Assembly: GCA_002480565.1 (NCBI GenBank)
Contig: DLCK01000034.1
Span: 5,809 to 69,808, forward strand
Length of the DNA: 64,000 bases
Direction of reading: 5' to 3'
DNA from: Phycisphaerales bacterium UBA7800
GTDB lineage: Bacteria > Planctomycetota > Phycisphaerae > Phycisphaerales > Phycisphaeraceae
Below are positions 16,885-24,764 of this stretch, piece after piece. Position 1 is the first letter of the stretch; each line of letters begins with the position of its first letter. Made by a program: the position numbers and the translations under genes. The notes under the pieces were generated by a model, which saw only the letters and a list, made by a program, of their open reading frames with translations, ran no database searches and was not told where the DNA came from.

Positions 16885-17664
16885 ATGCGTTTTACACTGT
16901 TACTTGTCGTGATGATTGGAATAAGTATGACCACGGACTTGTCTGCACAAACCCCTTCAGCAGAATTGCCAGCGATCAAAATTGTGCTCTGCGGAGACTC
17001 GACGGTGCAGAACTATCCACTGCCCAACGAGCGTCGCGGGTGGGGGCAGGTCATCGGCGAATATCTCTCCGACAAGGTGACCATCATCAATCTCGCAGCA
17101 GGTGGTCGCAGTACAAAGACCTTTATTTCCGAGGGGCGTCTTGATAACGCGCTGTCGCAAAATGCCGACTATGCCATGATCCAATTCGGCCACAACGATT
17201 CACACAAGTCCGACCGCCCCGAGTCCACCGATGCCAACACCGATTACAAAGATTATCTCAAGCAGTACATTGATTCGTTTGCTGCCAAGGATGTGAAAAT
17301 TGTATTCGTCACGCCAATGCATCGCCGCGTTTTCCGCAATGGCAAACTCGTCACATGGCTGCTTCGCTATCGCAATGCCATGATTGATGTGGCTGAAAAA
17401 AACAAACAACCGTTAGTCGATCTCTACATGCTCTCGGAAGTCTTGATGGAATCACTGGGACCGATTGACAGTGAATATCTCAGTTGCAATCCCAAAGACG
17501 CATCGCACTTTTCACCCAAGGGAGCCCAAGCGATGGCCTTGTGTATTCTCCATGATTTGCAACGGCAAAATCATCCCCTGGCAGCATACATCAAGCCCGA
17601 TGTCGCCAGCATGCTCAAGCGTTCCACCGTGCCCAACCTCGCACCATTGCCCGACGATCAGTGA
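16885..17664 (+). CDS. Rhamnogalacturonan acetylesterase-like SGNH hydrolase (CE12-like)
   Basis: A 259-residue secreted esterase: signal peptide at about 1-22 (cleaved near L-S-A-Q), then L-C-G-D-S-T-V-Q (nucleophile Ser), A-A-G-G-R-S-T-K-T-F (oxyanion Gly), F-G-H-N-D-S (Asn) and D-A-S-H-F-S (Asp/His pair). The G-D-S-T-V and G-G-R-S-T-x-T-F signatures are those of CE12 enzymes, which remove acetyl groups from rhamnogalacturonan or similar polymers. The start at 16885 is set by AGGAG at 16871-16875; the in-frame ATG at 16861 lies inside the terminator hairpin. It follows the beta-helix protein, a plausible partner in pectin breakdown. The real substrate could be another acetylated plant or algal polysaccharide. 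Confidence 0.9.
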   Translation: MRFTLLLVVMIGISMTTDLSAQTPSAELPAIKIVLCGDSTVQNYPLPNERRGWGQVIGEYLSDKVTIINLAAGGRSTKTFISEGRLDNALSQNADYAMIQFGHNDSHKSDRPESTDANTDYKDYLKQYIDSFAAKDVKIVFVTPMHRRVFRNGKLVTWLLRYRNAMIDVAEKNKQPLVDLYMLSEVLMESLGPIDSEYLSCNPKDASHFSPKGAQAMALCILHDLQRQNHPLAAYIKPDVASMLKRSTVPNLAPLPDDQ

Positions 17665-17686
17665 TTGCATGGTTTGGATCGCAATA

Positions 17687-18658
17687 TCATGCAATCGTCG
17701 AATCGTGGCATAACGCAGCATGTTCTGCGCGAACGACTGCTTCGCGTTCACGAAAATACTGCGCGGAGGTATGAACCAACGCATCAAGCAACGCAGTGTC
17801 CGGCTTGCCATGCATGGCTGGATAAGGATCACCGCCGGGGCCCAACGGCTCAGGTGTGCAGAAGCATCCAGGGCGGTTGAATCCGATGGTATAGAGTGCG
17901 CGAATGAGCGTATCCAAATCCATTGCGCCATCGCCCAGCGCGCAGCGATTGCTGTCAGCCAAATGTAAATTTGCCAACTGCTCGCCAGCTTGAAGGATCG
18001 CCAACCCGATGTGCGACTCCTCGCTTTGCATGTGGTATACATCGCCGTTGATATGCCCAATCCCCGGATGGTTAACTGCTTTGAGATAGTTTTGTGCATC
18101 GGTAATCGTGTGACAGAAACTTGTCTCGGCACAACGAATCGGCTCGATGGCAGCCTTGATCTTTAACGCTGAAAACCGATCCGCAACCAGCCTGACTGTG
18201 TCAACCGATCGTTCAAATTCGCTGGCATCATATGCTTTGGGCCGACCCACCGCACCGGGCACCACAAGGATGTAATGCGCTTTGATTTCCGCAGCAAAAT
18301 CAAGTGTCCGATGCAGGTAGTCCACCGCGCGTTGTCGAACCACGCCACTCGGACTTGATAGATCGTTCTCTGCTGAGAACATGCCACAGATACCTGAGCA
18401 TGCCACCCCATGATCCGCAAGGATGCGCGATGTTTCCTGTGGTCGATAACCCAGGTTCGCCCCGTAGTGATTGCCATGTAATTCAATCCATTTGATCTTG
18501 GCAACGGCCAGCCGCTTGACGGACACTTCCAACGGTTCGATCCCGAATCCCCAATTGCTCCATGACAATGCTAAGGGTGATGCGTCGTCATTTAATTCGA
18601 TTGCATGGAAGCGGTCTGCTACTTGTTGGTTGAATGTTTCAAATCGCTGTTGTTTCAT
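17687..18658 (-). CDS. Sugar phosphate isomerase/epimerase family protein (TIM barrel, AP endonuclease 2-like)
   Basis: A 323-residue TIM-barrel protein of the xylose isomerase-like family. Recognisable parts are I-E-L-H-G-N-H-Y, Y-I-L-V-V-P-G-A-V-G-R-P, A-I-E-P-I, H-I-N-G-D-V-Y-H and L-H-L-A-D-S-N-R, whose Glu, His and Asp residues are the usual metal ligands. Family members isomerise or epimerise ketoses or inositol derivatives. The start at 18658 (M-K-Q-Q-R-F) has AAAGGCA upstream; the open frame extends to 18754 but would run into the AraC promoter region. It is divergent from the AraC regulator at 18767 and convergent with the acetylesterase, so it is probably AraC-controlled sugar catabolism. 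The substrate cannot be named. Confidence 0.87.
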   Translation of the reverse strand: MKQQRFETFNQQVADRFHAIELNDDASPLALSWSNWGFGIEPLEVSVKRLAVAKIKWIELHGNHYGANLGYRPQETSRILADHGVACSGICGMFSAENDLSSPSGVVRQRAVDYLHRTLDFAAEIKAHYILVVPGAVGRPKAYDASEFERSVDTVRLVADRFSALKIKAAIEPIRCAETSFCHTITDAQNYLKAVNHPGIGHINGDVYHMQSEESHIGLAILQAGEQLANLHLADSNRCALGDGAMDLDTLIRALYTIGFNRPGCFCTPEPLGPGGDPYPAMHGKPDTALLDALVHTSAQYFREREAVVRAEHAALCHDSTIA

Positions 18659-18766
18659 GATCTGCCTTTGCTCGGATGTGCGGGTTGAATCGTGGATACG
18701 TTTTAAAGTATCGCAATAGCCGTTGATTCCAATAGACAGGATGTCAAGGTGCATGTATAAAATGAT

Positions 18767-19687
18767 ATGGCAATAAAAAAGTCCAACGCCTTTACCTTTG
18801 CCGATGATGCGAATTTATATTTCAGCACCAGCGGTCCCTTCACGGTGCATGCGCCTCAGCCATTAAGCTGTGAGTTGGGGCATATTGTCTATGCCGGCAC
18901 CAAATGGAACAGTCAGGCGACATACGGCCACGCGCCGCCACCGGACTTCATGCGCCCGACGCCATATTATCTGCTTGTATACACGCTCGAAGGTGAGGCG
19001 GACTATGTGGACGATACCGGTTTGCAAACGATCCTCACCCAGGACAGTTTGCTTTGGGCCACGCCAGGTGTCCAGCAAAGTTACGGGCCACGCACCGCAA
19101 GCAAGTGGAGCGAATTCTTTCTCTGGTTCGATGGGCCGGTCTTTAAGACGTGGCAGGAGAAGGGGGTTCTGGTTGGTGACAGCGGACATGTACATCTTGA
19201 TCCGATGCGGTCTTGGCTCAAAGAGATGATCCATTTGGTTGCGCCCAAAGCCGATGAACCCACGCAGTTACCGTTGCTGCGGTTTTGTCAGTTTCAGTCA
19301 CTGCTGATGCAGGCGATTCTGGCTCGACGTGTTGATGAATCTACTTCCGCCAATGACCTGTGGTGTGAACAGGCGATGGGCTATCTCAAGTCCGGCACGC
19401 TCACCTTGCCAACGCTTGAGCAAATCGCTGAGCAGATGGACATGTCCTACTCCCTGTTTCGCAAACGCTTCCTTGAACTTACCGGCAAAACACCAGGCCA
19501 ATTCCGCGCTGGCGAAGTGATCCGCCAAGCCTGTTTGCAGTTGGTGCGAAGTGATGTGCCGGTTCAGGACATCGCTTATCAATTGGGGTTCCATGACCCG
19601 TTTCATTTTTCAAAACGCTTTAAGCAGATCACTGGTATGACACCGACGGACTTTAGACAACAGGCGCGGTCCGTCGATGGACAATGA
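18767..19687 (+). CDS. AraC-family transcriptional regulator
   Basis: A 306-residue regulator with an N-terminal cupin-like sugar-binding domain (about 20-150; Y-x-L-V-Y-T-L-E-G-E-A-D-Y) and a C-terminal pair of helix-turn-helices (about 205-300). The second HTH is V-Q-D-I-A-Y-Q-L-G-F-H-D-P-F-H-F-S-K-R-F, followed by G-M-T-P-T-D-F-R, the AraC/XylS signature. It probably activates the divergent isomerase gene (108 bases between starts) in response to a sugar. The weak ribosome site before ATG 18767 suggests low expression. It is closed by a terminator at 19763. Confidence 0.93.
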   Translation: MAIKKSNAFTFADDANLYFSTSGPFTVHAPQPLSCELGHIVYAGTKWNSQATYGHAPPPDFMRPTPYYLLVYTLEGEADYVDDTGLQTILTQDSLLWATPGVQQSYGPRTASKWSEFFLWFDGPVFKTWQEKGVLVGDSGHVHLDPMRSWLKEMIHLVAPKADEPTQLPLLRFCQFQSLLMQAILARRVDESTSANDLWCEQAMGYLKSGTLTLPTLEQIAEQMDMSYSLFRKRFLELTGKTPGQFRAGEVIRQACLQLVRSDVPVQDIAYQLGFHDPFHFSKRFKQITGMTPTDFRQQARSVDGQ

Positions 19688-19724
19688 GTTTCGCGTGAAG
19701 GACTTTGCATCTTGCGATGCAACA

Positions 19725-19741
19725 GCAACACGCAGTGTTGC
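19725..19741. repeat. Dispersed 17-bp hairpin (REP-like), copy 2, inverted
   Basis: GCAACACGCAGTGTTGC is the reverse complement of the copy at 19835-19851; the flanks are also inverted (AGCTA on the right). The two copies form a mirror pair about 110 bases apart around the terminator at 19763. Confidence 0.75.
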
Positions 19742-19762
19742 AGCTATTTCAAGACATAGAAA

Positions 19763-19792
19763 AACCGCGATCATTGGATCACGGTTTTTTTT
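19763..19792. terminator. Bidirectional terminator between the AraC regulator and yicC
   Basis: AACCG-C-GATC pairs with GATC-A-CGGTT around an ATTG loop, with A residues on the left and eight T on the right. It can stop transcription from the AraC gene (plus) and, less strongly, from the yicC operon (minus). Confidence 0.85.
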
Positions 19793-19834
19793 ATGTGTTT
19801 TGATTTGTGTCTTGTGCGATTTTTCGTCATAGCT

Positions 19835-19851
19835 GCAACACTGCGTGTTGC
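19835..19851. repeat. Dispersed 17-bp hairpin (REP-like), copy 3
   Basis: GCAACACTGCGTGTTGC with the flanks ATAGCT and TGAGA. The stem reads GCAACAC/GTGTTGC, whereas the copy at 46722 has GCATCAC/GTGATGC, so the A-T pair has changed to T-A in both arms. Confidence 0.75.
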
Positions 19852-19870
19852 TGAGATACGATGCGTTACA

Positions 19871-20767
19871 TCATTCGACGTTTTGCACTTGTTCTTTGAT
19901 GCGGTCGATGGAACCTTTGACTTCAACGATGTGTCGAGCAATGTTGACGTCGTTGGATTTGCTGGCGATGGTGTTGGCTTCGCGGAGCATTTCCTGGGTC
20001 AGAAAATCAAGGGTCCGGCCGGAGGGGTCTTCGTTGCCATTGGTGAGAATTTCTTCGAATTGCTGCATATGGCCGGTGAGTCGGGAGACTTCTTCGGCGA
20101 TATCGCAGCGTTCAGCATAGATGGCGACTTCACGGATCAGGTCCGGTTGAGCGATTTCCAACTGTGCCTTGGCAAGCAATTCGTTGACACGATTACTCAA
20201 ACGCTGATGGTATTCATCCACCACTTGCGGGGCACGTTGAGCAACTTCGGATAAGCGGGAGGTGATGGCCTGACGATGAATCAGCAGATCATCAGCTAAG
20301 GCTTGGCCTTCGGTGGTTCGCATTTTCAGCAAACCATCAATGGCCTGATCGACCAGTGGGGTGAGTGCGGTGCGTGCCTTGGATGCAATCTTTTCCATGT
20401 CATCGGTCTGGGTCAGCACGCCGGGGAGTCCGAGCAATGCAGTCAGATCAATGTTGGCTGTTTGTGCGTTACCGACCTGATCGCGGAGTTGCTGGAGATG
20501 TTTGAGATACTCCTGCAAGGCCGAGTCGTTGATCTGGTAGGGGGAGACATCGTCAGCTAATCGAAACTTGACGGTGAGGGTGATCGAACCACGATGCACA
20601 CGCTTGCGCAGCTGTGCTTCGAGTGCGGTCTCTAAAGCGGATAGCTCTTCAGGCATCCGGATGGTGGACTTGAAGTAGCGATTGTTCACACTGCGGATTT
20701 CCACTGCGTAATGCACGCCATCCACTTGTTGGGAGGCCTGACCAAAACCCGTCATCGATCGGATCAT
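19871..20767 (-). CDS. yicC: YicC family stress-associated endoribonuclease
   Basis: This 298-residue protein starts with the diagnostic M-I-R-S-M-T-G-F-G and has V-E-I-R-S-V-N-N-R-Y-F at about 27-37, followed by the conserved C-terminal domain with R-T-L-D-F-L-T-Q-E-M-L-R-E-A-N-T. YicC proteins are cytoplasmic endoribonucleases linked to small-RNA turnover and stress adaptation; the length is normal for the family. Its ATG overlaps the secG stop codon in an ATGA arrangement (20764-20767), so it is translationally coupled to secG in a tpiA-secG-yicC operon. This order is unusual, since yicC often precedes gmk. Confidence 0.95.
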   Translation of the reverse strand: MIRSMTGFGQASQQVDGVHYAVEIRSVNNRYFKSTIRMPEELSALETALEAQLRKRVHRGSITLTVKFRLADDVSPYQINDSALQEYLKHLQQLRDQVGNAQTANIDLTALLGLPGVLTQTDDMEKIASKARTALTPLVDQAIDGLLKMRTTEGQALADDLLIHRQAITSRLSEVAQRAPQVVDEYHQRLSNRVNELLAKAQLEIAQPDLIREVAIYAERCDIAEEVSRLTGHMQQFEEILTNGNEDPSGRTLDFLTQEMLREANTIASKSNDVNIARHIVEVKGSIDRIKEQVQNVE

Positions 20768-21321
20768 TTGGATTCCTGCTCGCTGGGGGTGGTGATTTCT
20801 TTGACTTCTGTCTTGACTGCTTCGACAGCGTCTTTGGTCACTTCGACGGCTTTGTCAACAGCTTCGCCGGTGACTTGGACTGCCTTGGCAGTACCTTCTT
20901 TGACAGCTTCGGTGGTTGTGTCCGCTGCGTCCTTGACGGTTTGCACCGCAGCATCAACCTTGTCACCAGCCGCATCGGCAGCTTCGTCAGTTGTCGTTGC
21001 AGCGTCGGTTTCTTCACCATCAATTGGCAGTGTCATCACGGGAACATCCGACACTTCATCGCCGGGGCGTGTGGTCCATGTCAGTCCCATGGCCAAACCC
21101 AGGAAGCAGACAAACAAACCCACGGTGATCCATGTCAGGGCATCGCCGGCTTTGGCGCCGAACATGGCCTGGTCACTGCCGCCACCTGCTCCGCCGAACG
21201 CACCTGCAAGTCCGCCGCCCTTGGGACGTTGGATGAGGATCAGCAGAACCAGCAGAACACAGACAAAGACAAACGCGATGGATAAAAGCGTGACGAGTAC
21301 AGATCCGGTGGTGAGCACCAT
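20764..21321 (-). CDS. secG: SecG subunit of the protein translocase with a long Ala/Asp/Lys-rich C-terminal extension
   Basis: The first 80 or so residues are SecG: a first membrane helix (about 8-30), the cytoplasmic loop L-I-Q-R-P-K-G-G-G-L-A-G-A-F-G-G and a second helix (about 60-80). SecG assists SecYE and SecA in export. Residues 84-185 are an unusual tail rich in Ala, Asp, Glu, Thr, Val and Lys, in an amphipathic repeat pattern like LEA or apolipoprotein helices. The start at 21321 is preferred because GGAG lies nine bases upstream, itself part of the alternative start at 21336. It sits 87 bases after tpiA, a common adjacency, and overlaps yicC by four bases. Confidence 0.93.
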   Translation of the reverse strand: MVLTTGSVLVTLLSIAFVFVCVLLVLLILIQRPKGGGLAGAFGGAGGGSDQAMFGAKAGDALTWITVGLFVCFLGLAMGLTWTTRPGDEVSDVPVMTLPIDGEETDAATTTDEAADAAGDKVDAAVQTVKDAADTTTEAVKEGTAKAVQVTGEAVDKAVEVTKDAVEAVKTEVKEITTPSEQESK

Positions 21322-21407
21322 GTGATTCAACTCCATTACAGCAGAGGCTGCTTGGGAAAAATGTCCGGCCACCCACATGGATGGCCGGACCGTGTAACCA
21401 ATTCAAT

Positions 21408-22172
21408 TTAGCAGATGGCTGCTTCGCAGATGGCGGTGAAGTCCGCGGACTTCAGTGCAGCGCCACCGATGAGACCGCCGTCGATGTCGGTTTGGCCGAC
21501 GAGGTCTTTGGCATTGCCGGGCTTCATGGAACCGCCGTACTGGATACGGACGCCTGAAGCGACTTTTTCACCGTAGGCGAAGGTCAGGAAATTACGGATC
21601 GCTGCGTGAGCCTTTTGAGCATCTTCGGGGGTGGCAGTCTTGCCGGTACCGATGGCCCAGACGGGTTCGTAAGCGATGGTGACTTTGCTCATTTGTTCGG
21701 CGGTGACACCTGCAAGTCCCAGAGCCATTTGGCCCCAGTTCACAGCATCGGTCTGGCCGGCTTCACGTTGTTCGAGCTTTTCACCGATGCAGAGAATGAC
21801 TTCCATGCCAGCGTTGAGAGCTGCAAGGGTCTTTTCGTTGCACAGGGCGTTGGATTCGCCAAGCACGTGGCGACGTTCACTGTGACCGACAAGGACGACT
21901 TCCACGCCGACGTCTTTGAGCATGCTCAGTGAGACTTCGCCGGTGTAGGCACCATTTTCAGCAAAGTAAAAGTCTTGGGCGCCGAGCTTGACTGCCGAAT
22001 CCTTGATGATTGCACCGACGGATGCAAGGTAAGGGAATGCGGGGAAGACTGCGATATCGACCTTCTCATTGGAAGGCAGGGAATCCACCAACTGCTTGGC
22101 GAGGCTGGCTGCCTCGTCTGCGTGAAGATTCATTTTCCAGTTACCGCCAACGAAGGGCTTGCGGTTTGCCAT
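21408..22172 (-). CDS. tpiA: Triosephosphate isomerase
   Basis: A 254-residue cytoplasmic glycolytic enzyme interconverting dihydroxyacetone phosphate and glyceraldehyde 3-phosphate. The active-site residues are all present: Asn and Lys in G-N-W-K-M-N (about 10-15), His in V-L-V-G-H-S-E-R-R (about 97), Glu in A-Y-E-P-V-W-A-I-G-T-G-K (about 168) and the phosphate-binding G-G-S end near 213. The length is typical. AAAGGA lies upstream of the ATG. It is the first gene of the tpiA-secG-yicC operon; its promoter must lie in 22173-22300. Confidence 0.98.
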   Translation of the reverse strand: MANRKPFVGGNWKMNLHADEAASLAKQLVDSLPSNEKVDIAVFPAFPYLASVGAIIKDSAVKLGAQDFYFAENGAYTGEVSLSMLKDVGVEVVLVGHSERRHVLGESNALCNEKTLAALNAGMEVILCIGEKLEQREAGQTDAVNWGQMALGLAGVTAEQMSKVTIAYEPVWAIGTGKTATPEDAQKAHAAIRNFLTFAYGEKVASGVRIQYGGSMKPGNAKDLVGQTDIDGGLIGGAALKSADFTAICEAAIC

Positions 22173-22652
22173 AATTCATATCCTTTCGCTCATTGTTGCG
22201 AGCCAAATAGTATAGTCGAACGACACCCAGACCGACAACATGCCTGCCGGGGAATCCGTTAACAAATGTCCAAAAGGCAGATTGTACGGATTTATTTATC
22301 TTTTGCTGGTTTGGCCGGGTTGAAAACCAATTTTGAGCAATTGGGGTGCGGTTTGGCGCTTCTGATGAGTCGATTTTCACAGTAAAAGTGCAATAGAGTC
22401 CAGATTCACAAAATGTAAAACAATTACCGGTGGTTCTTTGGCTCAAGTGCAAGGCAATCATTCATTTTGTGTATTTAAGTTGACTGACGGGCTGAAGTGT
22501 ATACACTTTTGAAAGATACATTTTGATTTCGAACATTCATACAAGATGCAGGTGATTGGCCATCTACGCGTCTGACGCATCAGTCTTGCACTGCAAAAGC
22601 CGTTGGAACCAAGCCCACGCTAAGCGACTATTCAGAGAAAGCGATCAAATCA
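22173..22652. promoter_or_regulatory. Divergent control region between tpiA and the SASA-sialidase gene
   Basis: No gene is visible in these 480 bases. The region carries the tpiA promoter on the minus side and, toward the plus side, the 14-bp operator at 22495-22508 followed by a leader of about 145 bases. Confidence 0.6.
22495..22508. promoter_or_regulatory. Palindromic operator of the FCD-type GntR regulator, site 1
   Basis: AAGTGTATACACTT is a perfect 14-bp palindrome 145 bases before the SASA-sialidase gene. A near-identical site (AAGTGTATGCACTA) lies at 25465-25478, directly before the start of the GntR gene. Confidence 0.72.
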
Positions 22653-24764
22653 ATGATAAAGCGACCTTGGACTGTTTTACGGCGTATGATTTTATTGGGA
22701 GTCACAGGGATCATGGTTAATACCGCTATTGCGAAATCTTTGCTCGAGGGTGTGGAGGCGGGAACCCCCATAGATGTTTATCTCATCACAGGTCAATCCA
22801 ACACGGACGGCCGGGCGGATTTTAAGATGCTGCCCCAAGTTCAGCAGCAATCATTGCGCAAACAGCCGGATGTATTGTTTTACCACGGGGCGACTGAACC
22901 TCGCCGCGATGCATCGGCCAATCAGTGGATCGCTTTGCAACCGGGTAGTGGGACGAATTTTGAAATCAATCACACTCCGGATACCAGGCAGTTAAACTTT
23001 GGTCCTGAAGTGGGTTTGGGTCAGGCGTTGCTTGAGCGACAGTCACCTGGGCGAATCGCGATTCTCAAAGCAACTCAGGGCGGGACTTCGCTTGCCGTCG
23101 ACTGGGCGCCGGGCAAGGGGCGGATATGGAAGATGTTCAGACGTACCGTTGACAGGGGGCTTAAGTCTCTTGGGGACGCGGGGTATCAACCGCGCATCGT
23201 TGGCATGATCTGGGCACAGGGAGAAAAAGATTCGAAAGATCCTCAGATGGCTCAAGACTATGAGGCTCATCTGACGGAATTTTTCACAGCGGTACGTTCG
23301 GTTTATGGTGAGATGTTGCCGATTCTCGTTACCAGCATCAATGTTTTTGATGCCGCCGATCAAAAAATATTTGATGCCCAACAGGCCGTCACCGCCAATG
23401 ATCCGTATGCGGTATTCGTCTCAACGGATGATCTGACATTTAAGGATGGCGTTCATTATGATGCAGCCAGTCAACTGGTACTCGGTGCCCGTTGCGCTGC
23501 AGTATTAGGGGGGGACTCAATGAAGCAGGTCACGATAAAGCCAACAGCCTGGACATCCCAAGCCCGCAGAATGTTGTCCACCGATGAGGGGCAGTTGGCC
23601 AGGCTGACTTTGGGTAACAGTGACAATCTCATTGAAATGGCGCCCGTGAATCTTCCCGGCCATGGGGCGGGTGACTGCAATCATTTCGGCTGGCCGATCG
23701 CGACGATGGTGGATCAGACTCTCGTTGTGATGCATCGTCGGATTCCAGGGCACAATCGTGTCGGAGCAGGGGGCCCCGATGAGTCGATGTCCTACGGGAA
23801 TGTGTTGCGTAGTGATGATGGCGGTAAGAGTTGGTCGCAGCCATATGATTTGCGGGACTGTATGAAGCCCGAAGACCGCAATCGTGGGGGGATTGTACCC
23901 TTGTCTCATCGCAGTAAATTCGATCTGGATAATCATTCGCCCCTGGGTTACAAGGTTCATTTGCATGCTATCGGCACCATGCGCGATGGTGCAGTGATGG
24001 CCATCAATAACCACGGTGTCTTTCGGTCTGAGGATAAAGGTCGCACGTGGAAGCATTTTTCAACAGCGTTGCGTGATGACACGTTCCCACACATGATTGT
24101 GAATTTGGGGCCACGCATTTTTGATGATCCGAAAATGGGGATCGTGGCATTCGGCAACTGGACAGGCACATGGGCTGACAAAAAATTGTACAAGCAGTTG
24201 GTGGTATTACAGTCGCCCGATGACGGGGAGAGTTGGAAGGCAACAGAGTATCCTGTGAAGGTTGCCCAGTATGAGCCGGCTGCCTTGTTTTATGACGATG
24301 AGTATCTGTTTGTGACGCGCGATCAATCCAATATCAATAACAAGCCGATGCACAAACAAATGAGTTGGCAGCAAGGCCAGTCTCCGCAAGTGTCGGATAC
24401 CAATATGGTGGCTCCTCGTTTGATTGACACAGTTGATTTATCCTTGAACCCCATCACCGGGCGTTTTGAAGTCCTGCGTTCTGAGCGTGACAAAATGGAA
24501 CTGTGGATATGGAGTCTGGCCCCCGAGGATTGGGGGACCGGCAAGTGGCGTCGGGAATGCCGATTGTTTAAGCGTGACGGTAAGTTCTATCAAAATGCAG
24601 ACGGCTTTCATCCGGCAGGCGCGGTCATTGACGCCGTGCGTGGTGTCCAGCATATCTTCATTTACTGTGGTCACCCCAACGGACCGGCAGGCGTGTTTCG
24701 CATCACCCGATCATTGGATACCCCACGATTGGCAGCATATCTCAACGCGCAACCGGTCAAGTAA
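22653..24764 (+). CDS. Secreted two-domain protein: SASA (sialate O-acetylesterase-like) plus sialidase-like BNR domain
   Basis: A 703-residue protein with a signal peptide (1-28). Residues 38-290 form a SASA domain: L-I-T-G-Q-S-N-T-D-G-R (nucleophile Ser in G-Q-S-N), G-G-T-S-L, W-A-Q-G-E-K-D and D-G-V-H-Y-D. Residues 325-700 form a sialidase-like propeller with Asp-box repeats S-D-D-G-G-K-S-W, S-E-D-K-G-R-T-W and S-P-D-D-G-E-S-W, plus conserved Arg residues. The first domain would remove acetyl esters and the second act on, or bind, the same glycan. The operator at 22495 links it to the GntR regulator encoded convergently, whose 3' end overlaps by eight bases. The exact glycan is not determined; sialic acids or other acetylated sugars are possible. 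Confidence 0.88.
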   Translation: MIKRPWTVLRRMILLGVTGIMVNTAIAKSLLEGVEAGTPIDVYLITGQSNTDGRADFKMLPQVQQQSLRKQPDVLFYHGATEPRRDASANQWIALQPGSGTNFEINHTPDTRQLNFGPEVGLGQALLERQSPGRIAILKATQGGTSLAVDWAPGKGRIWKMFRRTVDRGLKSLGDAGYQPRIVGMIWAQGEKDSKDPQMAQDYEAHLTEFFTAVRSVYGEMLPILVTSINVFDAADQKIFDAQQAVTANDPYAVFVSTDDLTFKDGVHYDAASQLVLGARCAAVLGGDSMKQVTIKPTAWTSQARRMLSTDEGQLARLTLGNSDNLIEMAPVNLPGHGAGDCNHFGWPIATMVDQTLVVMHRRIPGHNRVGAGGPDESMSYGNVLRSDDGGKSWSQPYDLRDCMKPEDRNRGGIVPLSHRSKFDLDNHSPLGYKVHLHAIGTMRDGAVMAINNHGVFRSEDKGRTWKHFSTALRDDTFPHMIVNLGPRIFDDPKMGIVAFGNWTGTWADKKLYKQLVVLQSPDDGESWKATEYPVKVAQYEPAALFYDDEYLFVTRDQSNINNKPMHKQMSWQQGQSPQVSDTNMVAPRLIDTVDLSLNPITGRFEVLRSERDKMELWIWSLAPEDWGTGKWRRECRLFKRDGKFYQNADGFHPAGAVIDAVRGVQHIFIYCGHPNGPAGVFRITRSLDTPRLAAYLNAQPVK

